The notes: generated by a model not told the origin, from the sequence alone. 64,000 nt of DNA from Przewalskia tangutica (GCA_029844215.1 CM056729.1:8928001-8992000); one strand, 5' to 3'. Counted from the stretch's first letter, positions 33,198 to 45,933 are shown. A program made the numbers and translations.

Positions 33198-34440
33198 AGT
33201 CCCCCCACTTCATCCTTAAATTTTTATTTCATATTTTATTTAGTTTTATAAAAAAATTATTAAAAATATGAAATTTTTACTTACTCCCCCTACCCCCTCC
33301 ACCCACCCCCCTCAAATTTCTATTTTATATTTTTTGTTACTTTTATAAAAGATTATTAAAAATATGAAATTTTTTCTTACCTCCCCCTACCCCCTCCACC
33401 CCCACCCCATTCTCAAATTTCTATTTCATATTTTTTGTTACTTTTATAAAAAAAAATATTAAAAATGTGAAATTTTTTCTTACACCCTACCCCCTCCACC
33501 CCCACCCCATTCTCAAATTTCGATTTCATATTTTTTGTTACTTTTATAAAAAAAAAAAATCTTACCTCCACCCTCCCCCGCGCGCCCTACCCTCCTCCAC
33601 CCCAACCCCATTTGACCCACCCCATTCTCAAATTTATATTTCATATTTTTTGTTACTTTTATAAAAAAAATATTAAAAATGTGAAATTTTTTCTTACCCC
33701 CCTCTGCCCTACCCCCGCCTAGGGCTGTTATCAGTCCGGTTATCGACATATCGGAACCGGACCGATAAAAATTCGATCCTGAAAAGAGATCCGGGACCGG
33801 ATCGATACCTTATCGGGCGGGTACCCGGTCCGGTCCGATAAGGTTACCGGTCCGATTCTGGATAATGTTTCCGGTTCGAAACCGGTCTAAAATATTAAAA
33901 TTCTTGCTTTACTTAAAAATCTCAACTTTACTTAATTTTTTTTATAAAAATCTCTGCTTTACTGCCTTTACTGTTTTACATAATACCTATTAACAAACTT
34001 AAAACAATATATAATAGCAATATTTCAAGGATTGATCATCAATTCATCATCCCAATTCTCAAACTATTCTAAGGGTATCGGACCCGGAACTGATAACATA
34101 TAAGGTATCAGGTAATTAGACTGTTGCGGACTGCATCCTTATGTCCGTACTGATCCGACTGCTAATTTTTCGATCCGAGTATCAATCCGGGTATTTCGGT
34201 TCGGTTCTCGGGTTATCCGGACCGATAACAGCCCTACCCCCACCCCATTCTCAAATTTCTATTTTATATTTTATTATTTTTATAAATAATTTATAAAAAA
34301 TATGAATTTTTTTCTTAGTCCGCTCCTATCCACACCTACCCCTTCCACCTCCACCTCATCCTCAAATTTATATTTCATATTTTTTCACTTTTATAAAAAA
34401 TGAAAAAATTCTTAAAAATATTATTCTTATTTTAAAAATA
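33198..34440 (+). repeat. ~100 bp minisatellite, split by a MITE
   Basis: Six or so units, each with a C-rich CCCCCTACCCCCTCCACCC block, then TCTCAAATTTCTATTTCATA and TTTTTTGTTACTTTTATAAA. C-rich blocks occur near 33,282, 33,374, 33,478, 33,565, 33,695 and 34,310. The array is interrupted at 33,720-34,236. Confidence 0.85.
33720..34236. mobile_element. Complete hAT-type MITE in the minisatellite
   Basis: 517 bp with terminal inverted repeats TAGGGCTGTTATCAGTCCGG and, at the right, the complement of TAGGGCTGTTATCGGTCCGG (one mismatch in 20). Target duplication CCCCCGCC (33,712-33,719) and CCCCCACC (34,237-34,244), 7 of 8 bases. No coding frame. Confidence 0.9.
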
Positions 34441-35235
34441 AAGATATGGAAAAATCAAATATCATACAAAATAAAATAACATCATAGAAGGTAAGTTTGA
34501 AATTTGTAAAAGAAATGAGTCAAGTTGGGCAATTTGGGTTATGACTCATCATTTAGCCTATCTTGACCAGCCCATCTTAGCCCATGTAAGTTTTGAGCGG
34601 GTTGGACATTGACCCATCTAGAACTTCAACTCATCTTGACCCGCCCAACTTCAGCTCAAAAGGCCCATCCACCCTAGACCCTAGTTGTCTATAAGGCATA
34701 GATTGTGAACATAAATTAATTTTACCTATGAGGCAAAAATTCAAAATATTTTAATAAGTCAGAGATAGTGAACCTGCTTAGTTGTCAACAAGTTATATAT
34801 CAAAGGTAAAAATTGCATGTGAGTAGTCAATACAACTAAAGCTCCTACCGAATAGGCAACACATTGAATTATCTGCATTGTCTGTAATTTCTTGAAATAT
34901 CCTAATCTCATGTCGCATAGATAAAACTGACTTATGTGTACACTATAACTAGAACTTATACCCGATAGACAGTATACATAATTGTTTTTAGAATTATTAA
35001 AAGTTCTAGACCCAGTACCCCTACTAACGGGGAAATTCAAAGAGGACCTAGAACAAGGCCATAGAGGTCAAATAATACTCATGCATCAACTAAGAATTTA
35101 AGACATAATATTCTTGAGCTTCAATGCTAGAATTTAAGACTTTATAACATTGGCTATTCATAACGTTGTCTATATATCATAAAACTTTAGCTGTGCTTTC
35201 TTAATCATATTTTCTTCAATTTCTTTTTGGAGTAA
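34440..35235. other. Spacer DNA, no recognised gene
   Basis: A minus-strand open frame at 34,759-35,040 (93 codons) has a hydrophobic segment VAYSVGALVVL but no family I recognise. A ~100 bp stretch rich in 'GACCCATC/GGCCCATCC' words (34,550-34,680) looks like a short repeat. Confidence 0.4.
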
Positions 35236-35785
35236 TTAATATAGATAACCGCCATCCCCAAAAAATAGCCCATAAATATAATATATATTGGTTACATGTA
35301 ATAAATATTTTAATCCATCGGTCAACTGTGTAACTTCTCCTTTTATTTCCCACCCGCACAAAAGAAAAAATGTAGCATTAGACATAGAACGCAAACCTGG
35401 ATGAAAATAGTTAGTAGAACTTGCAATCTCCTCATAGCTAAAACACTTCAATGGAAGGCTGCTGTAAATTGTCCTCATGTTGAAATCTTGAACTCTTCTT
35501 CCTCGAGCTCGAATCAAAAGGCGATCGCAAAAAGGTCGAAATTTGCCTCAACGGAGACATTGGCTTCTTGAATTGATGATCTTGTTGAAAGTTGTATTCT
35601 TTAGTCAATGATGATGATGATATTGAAGATTTAGTGATGGAATTTTCTCCAAAATTTGAACTATTTTCTTCTTCACAACCATTTAGTACTGTTCTTGGTG
35701 AATGCCTTGTAATAATTTGCTTCTCTTCTGATGAAGAAGGAGAATTATTTTCTTTAGGCCATCTTGAACTTGGCTGATTATTTTC
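35236..35785 (-). pseudogene. Decayed exon, possibly receptor-like kinase related
   Basis: Minus strand: an acceptor-like TTGTTGCAG at about 35,786 opens a Ser/Asn-rich frame (ENNQPSSRWPKENN.., MSPLRQISTFLRSP) that reads to a stop at about 35,445. In another frame LPLKCFSYEEIASSTNYFHP follows, resembling the juxtamembrane start of plant receptor-like kinases (FSYEEL..AT..F). The frame change and lack of a kinase domain suggest a remnant. The identification is weak. Confidence 0.35.
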
Positions 35786-35799
35786 TGCAACAATTTGGT

Positions 35800-36171
35800 T
35801 ATGTAAGTATTGTTGTTAAAATGAATTGAAATTCAAAATACTTGTGAATAGTTAATCGCAAAATTATAATATATTTTTGTCACATTAAAGTAATTGAACT
35901 TTATCTGATGTTACAATAAACTCAGACAACTATTTTTTGTAACGTAAAAGTAACTCGACTATATCAATTGTAATAATATAGTTGCTGAATTTTGCCTTGT
36001 ATGACAACAAAATCAAGGTGACTTTACTGGTATAGTGAATAAGAGTTGACTTTCCTTAATATGACAAAAACAAATTTTAGTGACTTTATTGTCATTCGAT
36101 AAAGTTCAATTACTTAGCGCGACAAAATATAATTATGTAATTTTAGTGTAGTAACGAGTAAGTTGAGTGAC
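35800..36171. other. Repeat-like DNA left of copy 2
   Basis: AT-rich, with several spaced GTAATTGAACTTTAT/TAAAGTTCAATTAC-like words in both orientations, as in a degraded foldback element. No gene. Confidence 0.4.
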
Positions 36172-36630
36172 CAGTTCAGCACCAGCGTACTAAACACATA
36201 GAGATAGATATCCACTTTGTTCGAGAAAAGGTAGAAAAAGGACAAGTACGCGTCTGTCATGTTCCTTCGAGATATCAAATTGCAAACATCTTTACAAAGG
36301 GTCTTCCCTCAGTCCTTTTTGAAGATTTTAGAGACAGTCTCAGCGTACGAAAACTCCCCGCTATGACTGCGGGGGTGTGTTAAACAGTGGGTCCAGTCGT
36401 GTGGCCCATGCCCATGTACTGTGTGGAGCCCTTCCCCTTTCCTTGTGTATTTGATAAATATTAGACTTAGGTTTGCACCTTAATTAGTAGTGTAATATTA
36501 CCGTAACTGTAAAGTTAGTCTTCAAATAGAATAGAGATTTCTAGGGTAGAATAGAAAGAGGATCTTCCTTGTAACTTATATATATATATGTGTTTCATTA
36601 ATAAGAATAATCAAGAAATTATTTCTTTCA
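36172..36630 (+). mobile_element. Ty1/copia family A 3' end with LTR, copy 2
   Basis: 5'-truncated copia: the RNase H tail (QHQRTKHIEIDIHFVREKVE, HVPSRYQIANIFTKG) at 36,173-36,345, a G-rich tract, then the LTR 36,378-36,630 from TGTTAAAC to TTTCA. It abuts the R1 poly-proline tract exactly as at 332 in copy 1. Confidence 0.88.
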
Positions 36631-37266
36631 TCATCCTCCTCGTTCTCCTCCACCTCCTCCTCGTAGTCCTCCTCCTCCTCCTCGTTCTCCTCCACCTCCT
36701 CCTCGTAGTCCGCCTCCTCCTCCTCCGAGTCCGCCTCCTCCTCCTCCGAGTCCACCTCCACCTAGTCCTCCTCCTCCTCCACCCCTTAATATTTACCTCA
36801 CATGTAGTCCAATTATCCAGAAAACAACACTCATGTTTACTTGAGTGAGGTTACCTTGTGCACTAATCTGGATGGCACTGAATATATTTCATGTCCTTCA
36901 AAAGCTGCTCCAACAAGCTGCCCTGATGAAGCTCTGATTATGCTCCCTCATCCACAAGCTCAAGATCAAGGGTAAGGATTTCAATAACTCTATAATTAAT
37001 TACTTTTTCTTCATTTCAATTCGTTTGATATTGTTTTGATTCGGCCCACAGTTTAAAAAAAAAGTAAACTTTTGGAATTTCTGATCCCCCACTGAAAAAC
37101 CTGAATTTCTGACAGATGTTTCCGTTGGAACGCCGTCGGAAATTTGGGATTCCACAAAAAGTCTGTCGTAAATTCGTGTGTAGTGTCTTAAATATATATA
37201 CTCCATGTCATAACAATATTTGTGTTTCTATAAGGTTTTTGGAAATTGTGATTTTAAAAATGTCAG

Positions 37267-37334
<68 letters not shown>

Positions 37335-37955
37335 ATATGTAAATTTGTAATTTTTTAAAAATGATTAATAAAAAAAATTGTGTCAATTAAAATGGAATAG
37401 AAGGATTACATATGATCTAACCAATGAATGCAAGATCAGATATGTATTATATCTCACTTTAATTACTGATTACTTAACTATGTATTTAGTGTGGATCGAA
37501 AAGTTCTCACGAAGCCCGTCACCGGAAGCCTATACACGCTTGTCTAACTCAAGACATATAGCGATTTTTTTTTATTTCTCATTCGGTGTCCGGTATTTAC
37601 ATTGATGTCCGATTAATCTGGATTCGTGTCGGGTAATCCCATACTGAAGGAAAAAGCACTCCCTAAACAACATTTAGATTACTTAAGTAATACGCATTAG
37701 ATCTCACTTTAATTATTAAGAAACTATGTACTAAGGTTAAATTATTTGGTCTGATATAATTATTAAATTCAGATAAATATGTACATATTTAACTTAATAT
37801 TAAAATTTTATTATATAAGGCGTATAAATATCAGTGATTTTACCTTTATACATTTATTTGTAGGCCGGAGGATCCACCGGAGGATATCTAGAAGACACCA
37901 ACGGGACATATCCTACTTTTTGATATCATGGGAGGATAAAATATTCAACGGCTGA
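36631..37955 (+). pseudogene. R1 copy 2: T2 RNase remnant with extensin-like poly-Pro tract
   Basis: As R1 in copy 1 but without the solo LTR. RSPPPPP/SPPPPPP repeats run from about 36,640 to 36,785, then NIYLTC, the same one-base frameshift in the A-rich run, then the T2 C-terminal block with SCPSKAAPTSC. Donor GG|GTAAG is at about 36,973. Exon 3 starts at 37,864 after TTTATTTGTAG; a TAG now lies near its start in the phase-continuous frame. No exon 1 or catalytic motif is present. The repeat block is longer than in copy 1. Confidence 0.84.
37268..37330 (+). repeat. (AT)n microsatellite
   Basis: About 30 AT units in R1 intron 2 of copy 2. Copy 1 has only about 8 at 4,007-4,022. Confidence 0.95.
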
Positions 37956-38329
37956 GATTAGTGCTTGGCTTGGAATTATTATTACTATTATTATTAAAAA
38001 GGAGAGAATGGAAGATGTTGTGTTAAAATAATGCATAACTATATGCAGTGTTATCTTGAATAAAACTTTTATTCTATTCTCCAAATTTTAGCACAATATT
38101 CATATTCAATTACAATAAATTGCGTCAAATATGTTTAGATTTTAACAATGACATTAACTAATAATATAAGGGAAAATGTCAAAATTTGCCCATACACTAT
38201 CCGGAATTGAATAACTTTGCTATCCCTTGAACATTTCATCTAGTTTTATTCTTGTGTTAGAGATTAGTCCTGCTTTCTTCATCCAGGTTTTACACTCTTT
38301 TTCTACGACAATTAACCTACTCAGTGAAA

Positions 38330-38455
38330 TCTCATAATGTAGGTCTAAGGAGGGTAAAATGTACGCAGACTTTACCTCTACCTTGTTAGGTAGAACGGCT
38401 GTTTTCGAGAGACCCTCAGCTCAAGACAGAGCATAAAAGCAAAAGCAAAAGAAAC
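38330..38455 (-). mobile_element. SINE fragment (Solanaceae-type, copy 2)
   Basis: Counterpart of 5,105-5,245, with the same AGGAGGGTAAAATGTACGC and TAGGTAGAACGGCTG blocks. It was present before the duplication. Its far end (AGACCCTCAGCTCAAGACAG) is closer to the family consensus than in copy 1. Confidence 0.65.
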
Positions 38456-38459
38456 GGTC

Positions 38460-39880
38460 AGACTCGATAAAAAAAAAATCTAATGCAGTATGAAAATACT
38501 GATATCAAAATCGAATAAACCATATGATAGCGCTACACTCTTTTTCTTTTTACTGAATTTCATTTCTCCCATCATCTCCATAACCAAATATCCTTCCTCT
38601 CCATCTTTTCAAAAAGATTTCCTTACAAAAAGTGTTACCCATTTTTCCTTAACACTCCACTTCTTTCTGTCTTTTATTTTTTTCCAGAAATTTTGCACTA
38701 TCAGTCCTTCATATATTGTTAATTGTTTTTTCGAGATCTGAAGTGTGGATTCGATTGAAAAATGAGTTTGGTCATTATTGATGTTTCAAATTCAGAAATT
38801 TGAAGGCCATCATTATATTGTTGAGGTCTCTAAGCTTTGAGTTATTTTTGATCTGGAGATCTACCTTGTAAATATATTTGTGTGGAGATCCGACTCACCT
38901 TTTATTTGCATATGATTGTGTGGAGACATTGTTTATACATAGTTATACAATGTTAACGTGGTTATATATAACATATACATCATTCATACGTTATATATAT
39001 AATGTATAAAGTGTGTATATATATATATATATATACTATAATACATCATGTTATGTAGAATTAAAAAAAGATAACGAAGAAATGAAGAGGGTTCTGGGGT
39101 GGGTTAGGGTGAAGAAGTAAAAGAAAACATTGAAAGAGATTCTCCTTCCTAAAATTCAATATAAACATATGTTGGCTAGTCCAAGTGTAAAATATTATAG
39201 GGCTATGTGAGGCGTAAAAGGGTTGACTCCGTGAAGCTGAGGGTTTAAAAGCATTTCTTTTATTTATTTATTTATTTTATTAAAATATTTTTTCCTTTTT
39301 GATATCAATTATGAAAGAAGATTTTTTGTTTTAAAAGATACAAACGATAATAACTCACAATACCAGATTCTTATTTTTCTTCTTCTTTTACTATTCTCAA
39401 ATCATGATCTTGGTTTTGAGTGTAATTTAAAGTTTAGTGCTTAAACTTTGAAGGAAAATATTTTATTGATAGACTCTATGAATTTCTACCGTATGTTTTA
39501 TTTTTTCTTGTTATGAAAATAACTAGCAATATTCCTATTTATAATCGTAAGAAACCTACTTTAACTCAAAACAGGAAAATCAATTCCTATATTAGTTCTA
39601 ACTATAAATCTTATTTAAAAATTAAATTATTAAATCCTAACCAACTTTGATTTTTTATAATTTTAAATTATTTTTCCAACAAACTTGAATTTCATTTGGT
39701 TTTATAAAATTTCTGGAAGAATTATGTTACAATTCCAACAACAACAATATACGAGACTTAAATTCCTTTAAGGACAATGACTGTTCTATCAAACCAATTT
39801 TTTCTGTTTCTCTAAAGTTATATTTCTAACATGAATTTCAGACTTCTAATTAAAAGAAGAAATATTGAATCACTCGTAAT
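38460..39880. other. Interval between R1 and copia A, copy 2
   Basis: Matches 5,245-6,890 apart from the SINE private to copy 1. AT-rich with a TA-rich run near 38,960-39,040. No gene recognised. Confidence 0.6.
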
Positions 39881-40280
39881 TGAAATTGAAAGAATTAATC
39901 TCTTGATTATTTTTATTGATTAAAGGCATATATATATACAAGTTACAATAAGAGAATCTTATTTTTACTTTACATCTAAATCTATATTTTATAAGGAGAC
40001 TAACTATACAATTATAGTAATATTACAATCCTAATTAAGGTATAAGACTAATGTACAAACTACCATAAATTAATATACAAAGGGGCATTGTACACGGACT
40101 GGAATGGACCTTACGATGGCGTGCCCATTGCTTAACACACTGCGGTAATAGCGGAGCGTCTTCGTCTTGAGATCGTCTCTAAAATCTTCAAAAGGGCCAG
40201 GGAAGACCGCTTTGTAAAGATGCGCAATTTGATAAGCGGAAGGGGCATGTGACAGACGTTTATCCTTTAGCTACCTTTTC

Positions 40281-41620
40281 TCAATCAAAGTGAATATCCA
40301 TCTCTATATGTTTCGTGCGCTGGTGCTGAACTGAATTACCAGAGAGGTATATGACACTTATATTATCACAATACAACAAGATAGCCTTCTGAATAAGATA
40401 ATGGAGCTCCAAAAGAAGATTATGTAACCAACATGACTCAGAAACCACATTGACTACCCCTCCATACTCGGCATTTACACTTGAACGTGAAAGCGTTGAT
40501 TGACGCTTGGCAGACCATGAGATCAAGTTATTACCCAAAAACATACAATAGTCAGACGTGGACCGTCTGGTGTCAGGACAACCACCCCAATCAACATCTG
40601 TATAGGAGACAAGCGTAGACGTCGACGAAGGATACAAATGCAAGCCATAATCAAGTGTTCCCTGAATGTACCTAAGGATGCGTTTGAGCGCATTCATATG
40701 TTCAATCCTGGGATCATGTATAAACAAACACACCTGTTGTACGACATATGTAATATCAGGTCGCGTGAACGTAAGATACTGAAGGGCGCCTGCAAAACTA
40801 CGATAGCGGGTCGGATCCTCATAGGGAGAGCCAGCTGCAGCACCCAACTTGAGTTTAGTATCAACTGGAGTAGAAGTGGACTTACATGATGAAATCTCAG
40901 CCCTATCAATGATCTCTGCTGGATATTTCCTCTGTGATAAGAACAGTCCACCTGCATGACGAATGACCGCAACCCCAAGAAATAACTCAATGGGCCAAAA
41001 TCCTTCATGGAAAACTCAGAACTGAGCATTGTCATGATAGACTTTCGCAAAGCATTAGAAGATGCAGTCAAGATAATATCATCCACATATAAGAGTATAT
41101 AAGACATGGAAGAACCCCAATGATATATGAATAATGAATTATCAGACCTGCTGTGAGAGAAACCCATAGTCGAAACATAGTCAGCAAACCTCGTATACCA
41201 AGCCCGTGGAGACTATTTAAGCTCATACAAGTACTTCTTCAATAAACAGACATGATTATGATATCTAGTATCCCTAAACCCCAAGGGCTGATGCATATAC
41301 ATTGTCTCCTTGAGATCACCATGTAGGAAAACATTCTTCATATCTAGCTGATGAATGGACCATGATTTAGAAAGAGCCAAGATGAGCATAGTGTGAATGG
41401 TAGCCGATTTAACCACCAGGCTAAATGTCTCACCACAATCCATACCAACAAGCTGAGTCTTACCATTACCTACAAGACGAGTCTTATGCCTTACAAACGA
41501 ACCGACAGAATTTTTCTTATGAGCAAAAATCCACATAGACCGAATAATATTAACACCAGATTGACGGGGTACCAACTCCCACATCTTATTATCAATAAGA
41601 GCATTATATTCATCTGTCAA
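40281..41620 (-). pseudogene. copia A reverse transcriptase/RNase H, copy 2
   Basis: Minus-strand frames: RT start WELVPRQSGVNIIRSMW and SIHQLDMKNVFLHGDLKETM (41,213-41,620), the catalytic YILLYVDDIILTASSN (about 41,060-41,110), and RNase H RSFAGALQYLTFTRPDITY through SYTDVDWGGCPDTRRSTSDY to KHIEMDIHF (40,281-40,847). Two or three frameshifts separate these. Copy 1 lacks this block. Confidence 0.87.
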
Positions 41621-42239
41621 GACAATTTTTCAATTAGGATCATTTAAGGCAGACACAAGATTACGGGGTAAAGGTGACCTAAAAACATTAGTATTTAAAT
41701 TAAAATGTCTTTTTTATTTAATAATATCTCGTTGACTACGAGTGATTGGACCATGACTCGGGGCTGCATTGGGTGAATTTTGGAAATTTTTGGGAGACGG
41801 TACAGACAGCATGAAGTGGACCTGCTGCCCCATTTTCGGAAATTGCAGTCGGAGGCACCGCAATCCAGGACCGTGGCGCCTCCCCGAAGGGCCGCATCGC
41901 TGACGATGATGTCAAATTTTGTTGGTCACTGGATGGCGGTGCTTGGCGCCTCACAAGCGCTGATGATGAATTTTGGGACAGATCCGAAAAATGACGGAGA
42001 ATATAGGGGGAGATATTATCATTCAAAAAATCATACGAACTAGGCACGGGTATTTCTAATTTAGAAAATAGAAATTGGGACTCATCAAAGAGAACATGAC
42101 GACTAATGATGATTCATTTAGATGACAAATCAAAGCATTTATAACCATTGTGATTTGACGTATAACCCAAAAACACACAGGGGGTAGAACGTGCTTGAAT
42201 TTTGTTAATTGTGGTGGATGAAAACAGTGGATAACATAA

Positions 42240-43087
42240 TCATCCAAAGACCCTAAGATGAGAATATGAAGGAGTCTTATTGTATAAAACTTGAAGAGGG
42301 GTTGAATATGTCAAACATTTAAAAGGAAGAATATTAAGTAGATCTGTAGCCACATGTAGCGCATGATTCCAAAACAACGGAGGGACGGAAGAATAAACCA
42401 ATAAGGTGCAGATAATGTTATTAATGGTACGAATTTTACGTTCAGCTTTCCCATTTTGTGAAGACGTATGAGGACAAGAAAAATGAAAATTTATCCTATT
42501 TTAAGCACAAAATTCCCCATTGTCATATTCTTTGTCATTATCACATTGAATATTTTTTATTTTCCGCTCGAATTGAGTTCTAATGAAAGCTCTAAATTTT
42601 ACGAAGATGAAAAAAATTTGAGATTTTTTCGCTATTGAAAACGTCCATAAAAAGTTAGAGTAATCATCTAATAATAAAACATAATATCAATGACCCATAG
42701 AACTGAGAACGGGAGATGTCCATAAATCGCTATGAATAATATCAAATGGCAGGAAATAAACTTATTTCTATATAAAGTAGATAAAATAGACAACCCCGGA
42801 TGACCTAGACGAGCATGCCACAAGGAAGGAGCAAGAGTTGCAAAAGTGGATGACATGGCTTGACGCGAAAAATTGAGACTTGGTGTGATTGGATAAAGTT
42901 CTCCCCTACTGTCACAGTTCATGAGAGGACTCCCCATCTTGAAATCCTTCACAGAAAATCCAAACGGATCAAATTCAATAGAAACCCAATTATCAGTGGT
43001 GAATTTACGAACAGACACCAAATTTTTAATCAATTTTGGGGCATGAAGGGTATTTTTCAAGACAAGTGGTGGATGGGGAGGAGACAA
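42240..43087 (-). pseudogene. copia A integrase region, copy 2
   Basis: GAG-pre-integrase LWHARLGHPGLS lies in the open stretch 42,668-43,087; the integrase piece SSQNGKAERKIRTINN follows near 42,420-42,480. A GA-rich linker at 41,740-42,050 precedes RT. Frames are broken as in copy 1. Confidence 0.78.
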
Positions 43088-43381
43088 AGTTTTATGACCA
43101 TAACCCTTAATTGGAATAGAATACCATTACCAAAAATTATACCACATTGCTTCGATTACTGACCCGCCACCGCCACTATTCTGGTTGCCTCCGTTGTTGC
43201 CACCACGATTTTTGCCATTAGTTTTTCGATTTTGGCCCTTTTTACCACCACCCTTGTTGCGATTTTAGTTCGAGATGGTGGAACCGGAAGGAGAAAAATT
43301 GGACTCAGTCATCATGACGACATTACTAGCCCCAATAGTCGCCTTCTTATCCAATCTGGATTCTTCCAATGTAAGCATGAA

Positions 43382-44005
43382 TCATGCTTGGTATAATTCT
43401 GGTAGTGGGTTACTTTGACGAAGAATCGAAGCAACGTCATTATAGGCCTCAGACAGGCATGCAACCATTTGTAATACGAGACGACTATTGCTCACAGAAG
43501 CACCCACATTGCGAAGTTGATCCGCCAAGTCCTTGAGACGTTTGCAATAAGATGAAACGTTTGGAAAATTCTCCATCTTGACTTGAGAAAATTCATATTC
43601 AAGGGTAACAATCCGAGAATGACTCTTATCTTGGAATATGTAACGCAATCGATTCCAAGCCTACATAGCTGTGGAGTTGGGTTCCATAATCGTCTGTAAG
43701 AGGTCAAGGGAAATAGTGGCATAAATCTACTGAAGAACTTTTGCATCAAGCGTGACCCATGAATTTGGATTGTCTGCTTTGGTGGGCACCACCTCTGTAG
43801 TACCCTCCGTTACAGTCCCCGTAGCCCCCTCCGTAGTAGTATCTGGAGGGATGATGTGGTGGAGAACTTGATGTGATATGACATGAATCTTGAATAACTC
43901 CGCCCACGTCCCATATTGGACGTTTTCTAGGTCAAGAACATTAGGAAAAACACTCTTGATGTTAGAAACTATGAGGGCAGGATGAAAAATGTTCTTATCA
44001 GTCAT
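43382..44005 (-). pseudogene. copia A gag remnant, copy 2
   Basis: MTDKNIFHPALIVSNIK start, GTWAELFKIHVI, then YCKRLKDLADQLRN. The same two TAG stops at Trp positions as in copy 1. Confidence 0.8.
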
Positions 44006-44749
44006 ATTGAATAGAACAACAAGATTCGGAGAAGGGATTTGTTGGAAAATTTAAGAAGAAACCGAGAAGAGTCTCGATTTTGGAAAGGGAATGGCTCGGG
44101 TTTTGGGATTTCGATGGAGGGAGGGATAGTGTATCACGGTTTTCAAGAATGTTCAAGAACAGAAGTGAGAAGCGGAAGCAAGAAAAAGAACCTAGACTCT
44201 TGATACCATGAAAGAATTAATCCCTTGATTATTCTTATTGATGAAAGACATATATATACAAGTTATAATATGAGAATCATATTCCTACTTTACATCTAAA
44301 TCCTATTCTATAAGGAGACTAACTATACAATTATGATAATATTACAATCCTAATTAAGGTATAAGACTAATATACCAACTACCATAAATTAATATACAAA
44401 GGGAGATTGTACACGGATTGGACTGGGCCTTACGATGGGCAGGCCCACTGTTTAACAGAAATAGATCTAAACGGATTGCGCGATACTCCGGACCGAAGAA
44501 ATTTCAAAATAAATTGAAAAGATTATCAATATAAGGCCCAGATATAACCGGTGCGGAACAAGCCTACACTGGCCTACAACTGCTTTCTCATTGGCTCCAC
44601 TAGAATTCGTAGTCTTATCGTGACGAATACAATTGAAAGATGATCACTTTATTTGCTTTATTTATGCAATACACTCACAGTCGCAACTAAAACATTTCAT
44701 CATTCTATTCCTTAATAAACTTTGTTCCAAAGTTTACGATATTAAATTA

Positions 44750-44812
44750 AATTAGTTGACGAAGGATCTCCCATATGCCATTGGGTCGAAGCTTTTCTCG
44801 TCGTTTGAAGAG
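44750..44812 (-). pseudogene. R4 copy 2: orphan T2 RNase 3' exon
   Basis: Counterpart of 10,484-10,545 with the same acceptor and same tail. One base differs near the middle (CTCCCATATG against CCCCCATATG). Confidence 0.68.
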
Positions 44813-45359
44813 TCTGCAAAGAAAAAAGATTAATTCATACTCCTTCCGTTTTAATTTGCTTATCTTAGTTACAATTTGAACAGTCAAAAGGATAAACTTT
44901 TTATCATAATTTTTTAATATCTCTAAATATTTTGAATTATTAACTATTGTGACTTATAATAATTTTTTATGTAGTTTCTAAATATGTAAAAAAAAAAACG
45001 GACGGAAAACAATGACTACTTGTGTAAAATTACATATCGGAAACTATTGTGACTTACAATTGTTTTAACACATTTTACATATGGATGCTATTCCTTTAAT
45101 TTGGTAAAATTTCAATTGTTGAACCGTATCTTTCATGATTTAAAAGACAAGTTTAAGACCACAAGATTTAAAAGGCCTTATAAATCTTTAATTTAAGACC
45201 ATAAGATTCAAAAATCTCATATTATTTCTTAAACTTCGTGTCAATTCAAACTAAGACACTTAAATTGAGACCGGAGCAGTGAGGATATATTAATACTACA
45301 TTTGGTCCTCGGTTAACGTAGAGGTTCAAAGTTTAGAACTATATGTAAGTCACCTGATC

Positions 45360-45665
45360 GGGAAAATATGTTTTTATGACGCTGCAGTTTGAACCAATAA
45401 AAGATGAACTTGTAACATTTCGGCTATCGCTTAGACAATACACACATCCACTTACATATATTTAATCATATACACTAACGGTGTAAAAGTGCGTGTTACC
45501 TTAACAATGTAGTTTTAATATGTAATAGTAGGCCGGTTATCATAAAGATATTTACCTCCAATGACCTTTCAAGTGACATGATAGTATAAATATTATTTTT
45601 ATGACGTTGCAGTTTGAAGTTTGAACTAATTAAAGATGGAACTTGTAAATCACCCGTGAAACCTC
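45360..45665 (+). pseudogene. Decayed exon 2 edges of a (+) T2 RNase, copy 2
   Basis: Counterpart of 11,095-11,400: TTATGACGCTGCAG near 45,375 and TTATGACGTTGCAG near 45,600, each followed by a decayed exon 2 start. Confidence 0.63.
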
Positions 45666-45675
45666 CCGTTAAACC

Positions 45676-45933
45676 TGAAAGAATTAATTCCTTGATTATT
45701 CTTATTATTAATGAAAGACATATATATATACAAGTTACAATAGAAGAATTTTATTCCTACTTTACATCTAAAACTTTATTCTATAAGGAGACTACAATAC
45801 AATTATGGTAATATTATAATAGTAATTAAGGTAAAAGACTAATTCTAATATATATCAAATATACACAGAACCGGAACGTTGTTCAATATCAAGGGCCGCG
45901 GGGGTGAGCTCATATTTCGGACACTGTTTAACA
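45676..45933 (-). mobile_element. Solo LTR of copia family A, copy 2
   Basis: Counterpart of 11,434-11,691 with the same AAACC target duplication (45,671-45,675 and 45,934-45,938). The repeat directly to its left is 26 bp shorter than in copy 1. Confidence 0.9.

Larger units (their letters stand above)
39887..44457 (-). mobile_element. Ty1/copia element A, copy 2 (full length)
   Basis: LTRs 39,887-40,137 and 44,209-44,457, target duplication GAAAT (39,882-39,886 and 44,458-44,462), total 4,571 bp. Primer-binding site TGGTATCAAGAG on the minus strand, better kept than in copy 1. Same insertion as 6,897-10,189 but with the reverse transcriptase/RNase H region present. All genes are broken. Confidence 0.94.

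Noticed and set aside
34759..35040. Minus-strand 93-codon frame with a hydrophobic segment
   Set aside because: No recognisable family, no splice context and no copy to compare; left as unassigned.
36576..36761. Glu-rich minus-strand frame (EEEADSEEEE)
   Set aside because: It is the reverse complement of the proline codons of R1.
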